A program made the position numbers and the translations under genes. Shown one piece after another: positions 22,901 through 34,900 of a stretch of DNA of 64,000 nt. Source of the DNA: Thereva unica (Eukaryota; Arthropoda; Insecta; Diptera; Therevidae); the NCBI GenBank assembly GCA_949987705.1, contig OX465281.1, forward strand, positions 26,706,942 to 26,770,941, in the 5' to 3' direction. Numbering within the stretch: the first letter of the stretch is position 1; every line of letters begins with the position of its first letter. A model generated the notes under the pieces. That model ran no database searches, was not told the origin of the DNA, and saw only the letters and a program-made list of their open reading frames with translations.

Positions 22901-25900
22901 GGTTTGGTGCGAAACTAACATAGGCATTCCACGGTCTTATAAAATTGTATCTCGCTGCACGTTGAACCAGTAAAATGTCGCAAAAGGGTCCCAAGACGAA
23001 ACTTCACAAGGACGTAGTTCTGGGCGAGCGATCAATAAACACTTCAATGCGTAGGCTCAATCATCTCGTTCGGTTTTTGCAAGTCGAAAGTTTCGAGACA
23101 CATTAAGTCAAGTGTCCCCTTACGAAACTTTACAAATGGCATCCAAAAGATTGGACCACATCCAGATGTATATAGTCAGGGCTCACGATTACGAGAACAC
23201 TAAGACCGTTTCACGAGAATGGCAGAACTTCCGGATAAATCCGCTGATAGACGGTGATTAGACTGTTCGTTCCTACGTACGTTCCTCACGAGCTTTTAGA
23301 TGAACGGGGAAGTGGGGATGAAGCCCCTCATCATCTCCACTTCCCCGTTCATCTAAAAAGCTCGTGAGGAACGTACGTAGGAACGAACAGTCTAATCACC
23401 GTCATACAGAGCCCACGAGCTGTCGTACCAAGTGAAACTACTACAAATCTTAGTAAGCAGTATGAATTTAAATTATTGAAATAAGATGTCAAACTTCTTG
23501 GTACAGCCCAAATTCGAACAACCACCTATCATCTGCCAAACGGCAAGGACATCATTACTCATTGAGATGAAGGATTGCAGGGACGTCCTACTAGGCATTA
23601 GCACGACAATCAAAATCGACTTACATATAATGATCTTCAGTAGAACTCATCCATGATCAGAATCTAAGATTGTTCAACACATCGCGTCAGATAATTCAAT
23701 AATCAGTATTTCTCGCTCGTCTTCGTTCATATATCAGAACGTCAAAGCAATGCACCATCATCGATAATTTCAAAGGAATCTGTATCTTCCTAAAGCAGGG
23801 GAGAGTGCCAACTAAATTTCAGTATCGAGCGGTTACGAACCAATCCGGTACAAAAACCTTTCGAACCACCGTACGACATCTAAAGAGAACAAACAAGTTA
23901 ATATATTTGTTGGGATCAAACCAACATTCTCTTATGATAAAAAAACTCGTGCCTAAACTCACTCTCCACGGCTTCGTCAGCCGCGTGAAAAACTAGGGGC
24001 CAAAGGCTTTCAATCTCTGCAGATCAACGCTAGTCACTTTAGATCGGAACTACAAATTATCAAAAGCTGACTCCTGTGCTCGTCGCGCTGTGTTGCTTTT
24101 CGTTTGAGTTGAAGAAAGTGACGTTTCAGTCGAGGGGCCTATGCGGTGTAAATTCTAAGTTGATTTTAGGCCCTTGTAATAGAAGCCGTGTTTCGAAGGA
24201 AACGTCACATTCGTCAACTTGTCACGAAACTCGTCTTTCAGCCCAGGATTTTATAAAATATAAAGGATATTAATTCGTTAATTTTGAGAAAATAATAACT
24301 TCGTTCTCTGTGCACAACGTTGTTAAGAAAAATATATTGTGACTTTGCTACAAAATTGTTTATTATTGTACCACCTCCTTTTCAAGATGGCGACGAAGCT
24401 GCGCTATTGCACAAAAAAGACTTGTTTACATGAAATGCACGGCTGGATTACCATAGATTGATGCAGTAAACAACTTTAAAGAGTTATTCAAAAAACACCG
24501 AACTGCACCAGTAAAAGAAAATTTATTTACTCGTCAAAGCAAAATTTCCTAAAAGATTTGTTTTCTTGAAAACACCCTCCCTCTCTACTTTGCCAGAGAA
24601 ATAAATAGAAAGGGTAGCCTCGAATTGCACATCTTCCTTTTTTAAGATTTATGATCCCTCGGGTGACAGGGGTCCTGAGCCGGCTACCTGACCCCTAGCT
24701 AGAGCATGCGTTGTCGTAAAACTCGTCGCATCTACCCAGGACAACGCAAAGAGTGCCCGAGTGAATTGGAATTTTTAACGCATGCACAGGAGCAGGTAAA
24801 ATATGCTCGGTAGATTGGAATTTACAACGCGTGGGCAGGAGAACTTTGAATGTGTGCGTTTAACAAAAATATGTTTTCATGTAAGAAAACTTGCGGGGTA
24901 TTTTAGCACAAGTTTTAAGATATCTATGAAAATTTGTAATTATTAAATTATTTCGATCTTGACTTTTTCCCAAAGGCAGCCAGAAGAATTTTATTTTCGG
25001 ATAATTTTCGAACACATACATATCTCCTAAAAAGAAATACTTCTGGCAGCCTATATATAATATTACTTTAAAAGGTTTTAAGATTAATTGCAGCCTGGAG
25101 GGCTTTTGTAAAGAAATGGATTTTTTGTCAAGTAATGGATTTTATTTCTGAAGTTCGTTGCGCATATTCAAAAGAAAGTTTTTTTTTGCTAAGTATATTT
25201 TTCTATATTTTTTTCTTTATTTCTTTCTGTTGCTTTTCTCTGTGAGCTATGGAGTCCCATTTAATTACAGAATGTGTTAGTGAACGTGGTCGGAAGGAAT
25301 TGATGTTCCGTAATTCGCGATATTATTTTGCTCTTACGAAGAAAAACGGAGAGAATATGTGGCGTTGCACAGTACGCAAGTGCACCGCTCGTCTTTACAC
25401 TCGGACTGACCAACACCTCTACAGCAGTCATACACCTGATTTGTAATAAATTGTAGATAATTTAATTCTAAACAAAACATCTCCTTGCAAATTTTCTGTA
25501 AGATGTACTGTTACGGAAATATAGTGGAACAATCATTTGCACACCTTTTCCAAATGGGGGGATCCCGAAAACTCAAATTGAAATTCACCTCGACCCCCTC
25601 TACAGAACCCAAATATAAAAGCTTGTCCTGCGTTTTTTCAATGTTAAAGTACAATTTTCATGGACTAAAAACTTTCTTTTGAATATGCGCAACGAACTTC
25701 AGAAATAAAATCCATTACTTGACAAAAAATCCATTTCTTTACAAAAGCCCTCCAGGCTGCAATTAATCTTAAAACATTTTAAAGTAATATTATATATAGG
25801 CTGCCAGAAGTATTTCTTTTTACGAGATATGTGTTCGAAAATTATCCGAAAATAAAATTCTTCTGGCTGCCTTTGGGAAAAAGTCAAGATCGAAATAATT

Positions 25901-28900
25901 TAATAATTACAAATTTTCATAAATATCTTAAAACTTATGCTAAAATACCCCGCAAGTTTTCTTACATGAAAACATATTTTTGTCAAACGCACACATTCAA
26001 AGTTCTCCTGCCCACGCGTTGTAAATTCCACTCTACCGAGCATATTTTACCTGCTCCTGTGCATGCGTTAAAAATTCCAATTCACTCGGGCACTCTTTGC
26101 GTTGTCCTGGGTAGATGCGACGAGTTTTACGACAACGCATGCTCTAGCTCGGGGTCAGGTAGCCGGCTCAGGACCCCTGTCACCCGAGGGATCATAAATC
26201 TTAAAAAAGGAAGATGTGCAATTCGAGTGCTACCAAATAGAAAATATTCTTAGGCAGGGCTTGTAATTCTTAAAAAGGTAAACAAAGGCAGGTAATGAAT
26301 CTTTCGAAAGGACCACGAGACAAAGCAAAACATTCCTGCGATGGTCGTAAAATGTTATTGCTTGGGTAAAACAGTTTTGCGGGCGAAAAATGGTTTCCCA
26401 TTTGGCACAGTTTGAAATGATTTTTGTTTTATGTCTTCAAAGGAATTTGATCGAAATTAAAATTGGTGCTTTTGTTATTAGAAAAATTGTTATTGTACTT
26501 TCTAAAGTGAAAGTGAATGTTTTAGTAATATTTGTTAAGGAAAAGTTAATAATACAATAATTTAGCAGCTACTCTTCGGGGTCTGTTTAAGAGGCTCCTG
26601 TTTTTCCTTTGTTGTAAGTGGGCCGAGTCATTCTAGAGATAATGCAGGTCTCCATTGCGCTGCTCCTTTGGCTGGCCTAAAGTAGGTGGTAGTCAAAATT
26701 AGAGTGCTCTGGAGAGAAGCTTCCTTCTTGGCTAAGTAGTCGAGTTTCTCATTCCCATCTATGTCCCTATGTTCGGAAACCCAGACGAGTGCAAGCTATG
26801 TATGTTCTATGTCCCATAACTTCGTCTGAAACGTTGAAGAAACATCAGCTCCGGTTACTTTTCATACTTTCCTTTCTTACTTTCTGTTTCTTTCAGTGTA
26901 TCACCATTGCAATCTTGGTGGTTCTTGATGGTTATCGAAGAAATCTTGAATTTTCAATTAAATGTGCATAAAATTGGCGTAAAAATTCTAAAGGCCCAGT
27001 TCCTACGAGCCAACAGTCAACCAACAAAAATCGACTGAAAATGTCGTTTGTAGAGAAGAGGGTGAGATAGAACGAAGGGCAGAATTTTTGAACCAACTCT
27101 TTCACTGGATTTTCGAGTCAACTTTTTGACAGCTGTGCGGTTGTTGCTATTTTTTTTGTCTGGAAGATTAAAAATAACAACAATATGCTAAAGAATCCTG
27201 ACGTAGAGTTGGTTGGAAAATTTGACTCGTGTGAAATGGACGATGACAGCAGATTTTTGTTGGTTAAATGTTATCCCGTGTGAAACCGGCCATTCGGTGA
27301 ATCATCTTGAAACTTATTGCGCGTACTTAGGATTTAGGCTGCTCATTCAAAAAATCAAATTGCTGCATCCGGGCATATATGTATGTATATCCTGCAGCCG
27401 ATTCTGCGATACTGCCAATTCTGCGCAGCTGGCTGAATTTTCGAATGCTGCCTTAAACTTACATACATATACATATTCAACTGCAAACTGAATCTTTTTT
27501 TACTGAAGTATCTTAGTCATATTACTATTTGTTTCCAGCTTCGGTTCTTGTGGCCATTTCACGAGAAAGAATGTCATATTTTACCTTCGAAATATCTTGA
27601 ATTTCACCTTGGGCCCTGCCCGACCCCCTCTCGTGTTATTGTTTTGGTAAAGCCGGCTCTACGGAACATTCATGCGAATATTGGCTTCCAACCGACAACA
27701 ACCCGAACGTGTTCAAATACCAAAGTTAGACGCTTGAGATTGGACACTCGTAGTTCGAGCATCGGACAAACGATGCGTCCTACCATCAAGCGTCCAACGT
27801 TGAAGGCTGCTTGTAACATCATGTAGGTTAGGTTAGATATGGCTGAGCTTTGGTTCAAGCCCACACACTTAGGCCAGAAGGGATAGGCCCATTGTGATAC
27901 CATAGTGATCCCACTTTAAACTTGATGTTAAAATGTCGTTTCTTCGTTAAACCATCTCGAGGAAGTAATGAATCTTCTAAGTTGCGGGATCCCAAACTTC
28001 GAGATTTCCGCAAGGTTGCTTAGAAAGGGTTTACCAAATGTGGTTAGCCTTATCCTGCTTAGGGCCGGGCAGTGACATAGGAGGTGTAGTACACTTTCCG
28101 CCTCGTCAATGTTCTTACAGCTTCTGCAGAAGTCGTGGGTCTCAAAACCTAAACGGGTCGCATGCGTCCCTATCAGACAGTGTCCGGTTAAGACTCCCAC
28201 TATAACTGAGAGTTCTTGTCTCCCAAGGCTCAGTAATAAGGTAGTTCGCCTGAGATCATAGGAGGGCCAGGTTAATTTGGCCAAAGTGCATTTATTAAGA
28301 TCCCTCCAATGCTTTTTCGCTTGTGTGATTGTGTGTTGCTTGCATCGGAGTTTAAAGGAGGCCCAAGGCATACCAACTCTTTCCTTTTCTGGAAGGAGAG
28401 TAGCGGTCGTGCCTCTCCTAGCCAGTTCGTCAGCTTTACAATTTCCCTCTATATTTCGGTGACCGGGCACCCAAACGAGGAGGGTCCTGAACTGCTGAGC
28501 CATCTCGTTAAGAGATCTGCGACATTCAGAGGTAGTTCTAGAGCTGTTTGTGCAGGAGCGCAGGGCTTTCAGAGCTGCCTGACTATCTGAGAAGATGTAG
28601 ACAGTCCGGTTTCCATCGCCTTGCTGGTTAATTTGCAGAACAGCTTCTTGTATGGCTAGAATCTCCGCTTGATATACACTGCAGTGATCGGGAAGTCGGA
28701 AGGAGATTTCAATCTCAAGTTCTGGGGAAAATACTCCTCCTCCCACTCGACCCTCGAGCTTAGAGCCATCAGTAAAAACGTTTATGGCATCCTGAAACCT
28801 ATGTGGTCTATTTATCCATTCACGACGTGAAGGGATGTGGACTCCGTAGTTCCTCGTGAAGGTAATTTCGGGAATGCAGAAGTCGGTTTTTGTGGGGATA

Positions 28901-31900
28901 GTAACTGAGTTCAGTACCTTCGTGTGCTCTCCCCTGATTCCAGTCCAGAAACCGGATTCTTTTATTCTAAGGGCTGCGATGGTTGCGCTTTCCCTTGCCA
29001 CGAGATTTAAAGGAGGGAAACATCATGTAAAGCCGGTTTAATTTTGATGTCGACTCACGCTCTGGTCATCCAATCACTGAAAAAGGTCATAAAATTCATG
29101 GAAAGATAAGGCTGTATCAGATCCAAAGCAGCGCAACAAAAATATCAGCAGCAAACTGTTTCTATTGGTCAACGGGGGTCACATGATCACAGAAGCAGCA
29201 CTGAATGCTGCCGCTGCATTTTCATTCCTAATCCTAATTTTGCTGCCCATCAAGGCAGCTTTTTTGACGTTTCAGTTTTTTATTTAAGACGAAAAAGCGT
29301 TTGCTGCCTGCTGCTGCTACAACGAATCTGATACAAGAGGCAGCATGCTGCCTCTTCCGCTGCTGCTGTCGCTGCTCAAAATTTTGATCTGATACGGCCT
29401 ATAGGCATGCCGGCAGCGTCGTTATTGGTATGAATCTAGTTGGGAATTGTCCACGAACCATGTTTCGAACCATTCACACAAAGCTTAATACAAAAAGCAG
29501 CTCGATGTATGGGTCTCTCATAGATCGAGTAAACCCAGCGGAGAATTGAAGCGCTCTTGAACAGATTTTGAAGCGCTGAAAAGAATGCCAACGCGCTTCT
29601 TATTCATATCCCAATTCCTTAATAGGCATGTCATCAGACCAAAGGAGTTATATTTTGTTGTTGAAGAAGCGCAATTGAAGCTAAAACAAAGGAAAAGAAT
29701 GGGAGGATAGAGTGCGTGCTTCCAGAGAGCTTCCACAACATATGAATAGGCCAATTTGACACTATGAAACACGAAACAAAAAGTATCCTGCAAGCTTGGG
29801 AGGGGTAAGAGAGGTCGAAAGAAAACACGAAACAATACCGTGAAACAACTTTGACAGCCTTAGATTTGCTGTTGTTACTTCTCTGATTTTTTTTGGAAAG
29901 CTTCGTATAAATAACAAAAATTGCCACTCGTACAGATAGTACGAAAGAGAATTGACCAATAAATTTTAACCAATTATTTGCTGAAAGAGTTTACTCGTAT
30001 TAACACTGATGAAATTTTTGAGGAAACTCCAAAAGGGAATCAGTGATTGCAGGAAACTTTGTTTCGTTTCGTGTTTCATCGTGTGAAATGGACCATTGGA
30101 AGCGCTACTTTCTTGCTTCCTTTGGCAGCGCTTGATAAATTTCCCGCTGGGAACATTTACGTTGATGCTAAAGCGCAATTAATCGATCAATTTCTGAAAC
30201 GTCTCATAACCGTTGATGAAAAATAGGTCATGGCATTAGAATAGGAAGCCCAAGCAATTGAAATCGGAGAAGCATTTCGGCAACACTCATGAACAGTACT
30301 GTCATAGGATTTGTATTGGAGGTATCATATTTAGTCGAAAAGCGGGAGGGTGCTTCGCTCGATTCCGTTTACTTTTGCCCAATGTCTGTTCCTTATTTTC
30401 TTTATTCTAAGGTCGCAATCGAAAATGGCAAGCGTCAGAAGCCTTTGCAAAGCTAGGATTGACGGCAATATGATGACTTCTAATTAGTCAAACGATTGAT
30501 TCTCAACTGCAGTGTGGATAACTTGAGAGTTTACCCCAGGCAATGATGTTGTCTTCCATCACGACAATGCTGGACTGTATATTCCTTTTGATGACCCTTC
30601 AAAAATTGAGAAAGTTTGGTTGTGAAGTTAGACTGGAGCATAATTGGATCAAAAGAATTTCTTTTTACTCGTACACTAGAAAACTGGTGATACAAACTTA
30701 GCTACAAATTTTCCCAGAACTAAAAATAATACAAAAGAACTACGAAAACAAACTTTAATTTGCATTGCCACTGCTACACAATTTCAGATCCGGCTGCAAT
30801 ACCCAGTTCTTAACACGATTCTTATCCGTCTACTAATCTAGAGTACGATATTACAAATCCATAAGTGGTCGCACTTTATTTACTCTTCCAAAGAAGACAT
30901 CAGCTACGAGTTATTACCATTGAAATGCCGCACAAATAGCTCAAATTTGCCACAATCTTAATAATCACTGCAACTCATTTCTCAACTTGCTTCTAGTTAA
31001 CAAGAATAATGCAAAGTAGACCTCTTGCGGCCGTAGTGTGAATTAAATATTCAAGGCATATATTCGCCATTTACTTTTATTCTTTCCATGCTTATTCGGC
31101 CATTTGCATGCGAGTGTTCTGATATTCTGATACATACCGTTCAGACTGGCAGTATTTGTTGTTTGCTAAAAGTTCGTCTGTTTATTAGCGAGTCACGAGC
31201 AGCATCGCAGCAGCGCAAAAAATAACCTAGAAATTCTAAGTCGGCAGTGAATCACCAGAACAGTATTTTCGGGGATAACGTTGAGGCGAGAATTTCCGTT
31301 CTTCTAACGAGTTTACGGTTAATTAATTTACGACTAGTCCTAGCCGATTGGCTTACTAAACTTTGATGGCGGCGGATCAGCATAAGTCATGCATATTTAT
31401 AATCGATTGTGTTTTTGGTTTTTGCTGCGTCAGTTTACCTGAGAACTGAGATTTTAATTGTGGTTACTGTAAACTATTTTTTCCAGGCCAGGTAAGATGA
31501 AAAAAACGTAAAATCCACAAAAACAACAACGCGATTGCAAATCCGGTATGGAGTAAGAGAACACAACAAAAAGACCGAAGCAATATCCTAAAACACCCTG
31601 AAACCGGTCCGGCCGTGTATTGACTAGCGAAACACGTTCCGTTCCCCTCCGTGTTAATGCCGTCCAACACCTCTAAATATAAATTATGGTGATATTGCGT
31701 TTCATTGAAATTGCACCCACGTAGAGCGCGTCGCATTGATCCGAGGCAATCATACTGAAATGAAATAATCTCGAGCTGCATCAAGTCAGTCCTGTGATGC
31801 CCGGGGGTTTTTCATAGGTGGCTCTGAATGCAATTGCAGCTAAAATCATCCCGAACGGCGCCCCAGATTGGTGAGTATTGATAATTTCATGAACGCCGAC

Positions 31901-34900
31901 ACTGCACAATGTCGATGTCCCCAGAGGCTGGGTGGGGCGAGGCTGGACAGTCCAGTCCAGACTATGGCAATCATCGAGCTCAAGAATATTATTCAGGTGT
32001 CATTATCACCATGAACAGGCCAGGTGCAAAGCCGCAATGACGTTCCGATAACGAGCATTTGTCGCGCGGAATTTGTCGTTAATTTCATGATTATTAAACT
32101 GGAGCCGCTCTGGGATGAATATTGTTTTCCATGATGGTGATGGGACAAGGTGTGGGACAAGTTCAATGTCAATGCACCTGGGTCGTTATGTCCGGGTATT
32201 TTATGCGAGTGTTTAAAGGCTTGAATTAGCGCCGATGCTAATAATCCGTAAATAGAATTCATTTGGATGGACGACATTAACGTCATCATTATGGCGAGCA
32301 TCAACGTTTCGTTATTATCGCAGAGAGCCTCGTGCGATTGACATAGTGTGAAATTATTAATGGCACAGAGGTCATTGTTATCGGATTGTGTGTTACTTAA
32401 TATCGTTGAGGTTATCGCAGCAAGGCTGGAAATTATTGTTTAATTAATAACAATTCTGTGGAAATAGAATGGCAGATTTAAAACAAAAATATTTCGCGGT
32501 AAAATTTTCTGTGATGTAAATGAAGTAAAAATAGATTTTTCCATTGAATCGCCTACGACAGAAATAATCGGTACTCAGAAAAATAATTTTGACAATTGAG
32601 GACATAAACAAGGATTAAGCGTAGGCAGCTATGAACCAGCAACATACGATGACGTAAAGAGTGTCATGGTAGATAGGTAGGAGCGGCAGTCCCTTCCAAA
32701 CCACAGGCTGGGATACAATAAGCGCTGAGGTGCATTGTTTTGAGGACCAACTCTTGAAAAACTTCTTCGCTGTGAACTAGGCGAGATTTTAGATCCAGTC
32801 AATCATATTTAGGTACCGGATCAATTCTTCAATTTTGAGCTCTGAAGCCCGCCCTCAAATCCTTTAAGAAAAGGTTCTCAAGTACAGGATGCTGGCCAGA
32901 GCCGGGTAGCCTCAGTGTTCGGTTGTCTCACCGTCCTGTTGCTCTCCATAGCTGCGGCACTGGGTGTTGTAAGAAATTCCCAACCGATTTCATGATGCCT
33001 TCAGGCATAAGCATCTATAATACTCGCATTGGCTTTGGTCATTCAAAACGCGAATGTCGTTTTACCAACTGGTCCCCCAACTAACTACTAATCACGTCCA
33101 ATGCTGCTTGACCTAAGCATTAACACGCGAACTTGTCTTCTGAGTATGGCTAATGGCACAGTTTATGGTCACCAAGATAATTGTCCGTTCTCTTCGTCCT
33201 ATATATTTTTTTAAAAACTATTTTGCTCCTTTTACTCTAAAGAAGTGACAGCGTACCGTGGTTCGTTTGGACTATCTCGTGGGTCTTTTTTAAGTGCGTG
33301 TCTGTACCGGGCTGCCTTTGTAAAAATAGGCAGCCTTATTCTCGTTGTCGAGTGACGTGACAGATGTGTCACTTTGACCTTAAATTGTATTCTCATTGCC
33401 AATCTAACAGACTTCTGCCGAGTATATCGACTCAATTCGTATTTAATTGTCACAAGGTGGCATATGAAATGAAATTTTCCTCGATATGTGCGTAGGTATC
33501 GACAGTTTCATTCCACCGCGTTCCTCGTAGTCACGTCACTCGCCAGCGAGAATAACACGGAGAATTTTTACTTAGGCGTACCGTGCCTGTTTTGGGAGGC
33601 GCAGTGCAAGCGTTTTGACGTCATAAGTGCCTTTTGCAGGCTAGGAACGGGCGAGTTTTATTTGTACTCAACGAGACAACCCTAAAGGCCTCCATACACG
33701 GTCAAATTTGATGTACATCCAGATTTTCATCAAACCCATAAGCGCAATGAGTTTTGACCGGCTCACAATCGATAGTTTTGGTTGTACATCCGCCCTTCGA
33801 TGTACATTCAATTTGACCGTGGAGGCCTTAAGATATGGCGCTATCTCTGATTGCTATAACTTCTAGTCTTCCTGGGCTATTCTTCACCATTATGTTCGCG
33901 AGTGCTTCTCCCCGTCGGGCCATATCATTTGCCTTGTCGTTTTCCTCTATGTTCCTGTGACCCGGTACCCACTGAAGAATGACCGTGTAGCTGTCGATCA
34001 GCGAAGAGGGTGCTACTTCTGGCAGTTGGTCGTTGTAACGGCAGAGTCTAATCGCAGCTTGGCTATCTGATAATAGGATTACCCTGGTCTTCGACTGACT
34101 GACTGAATCGCTGGGTAGAAGCTATGCATGGAAAAAGTTGTAAAATTATGCAGGCGGTAGCATTTTTGGAGATGAAGGGGCGAGGGAAAAAACTCCGGCC
34201 CCTACAACCAACATTGATATGGATCCGTCTGCGTACAGGAAAACGTCATGATCCTTGTCTGGTTGAAAATTTTCCCATTCCTCTCTGCTAGAGATTTGGG
34301 ATCACTCTCGAAATTTGATTTTGCGACCCTGTAGTCGGTAAGCCCTTCTACCATTTCCTGTGGTAGAAAGCGCCGTATATTACTGTGCTACTGGGCACAT
34401 ATCTGTTTTCAACCCAGCAACACGTTTCTCACAGGCTTAGGGTCGTGGAGACCGACTGTCTGATGTATGTATAAGGCTCGCCGTGCCGTTCGTGATCGAG
34501 TCTCGTGCCAGTATCGGTCCGGTAAAATCTCATCATATTCACACCATTGTGCCGTTCTCGGTCCAGTCACATGCCAGTCTCCGTACTGAATTGTACTAGT
34601 TTGACTGATATCGGAGTGTGGATGGAATGTGAGTGAAATGTGAATACACCGATTGCTTTTCCTATAAAATATTTGGCTGGACCGAGAGTGGCATGAGACT
34701 GGACCGAGAACGGCACGATAATGTGGAGCGGCGTTATGCCGAGGCAAGTCATTCTTTGGACTTGATCCAATTTGGATCTGTCATATTCTTTGGAAAGACC
34801 GGGCCACTTTACGGCGGGGCTTAATGTTAGCATTGGTCTTATTTCTGATATATATAGCCAGCGCCCCATGTGCGTTTTCTAACCCCTTCTCTTGCTCAGG

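Noticed and set aside
25699..26253. ORFs of 62 and 140 codons in the right arm of the MULE-like element
   Set aside because: They lie in the TIR, have no domain, and the inverted left arm has a different pattern of stops.
27826..27845. TAGGTTAGGTTAG, resembling insect telomere repeats
   Set aside because: Only two units, and they form the 3' tail of the LOA/R1-type LINE on the minus strand.
31464..32304. Minus-strand ORFs of 106 and 103 codons in intron 1
   Set aside because: No domain, low-complexity composition and no splice context; probably chance.
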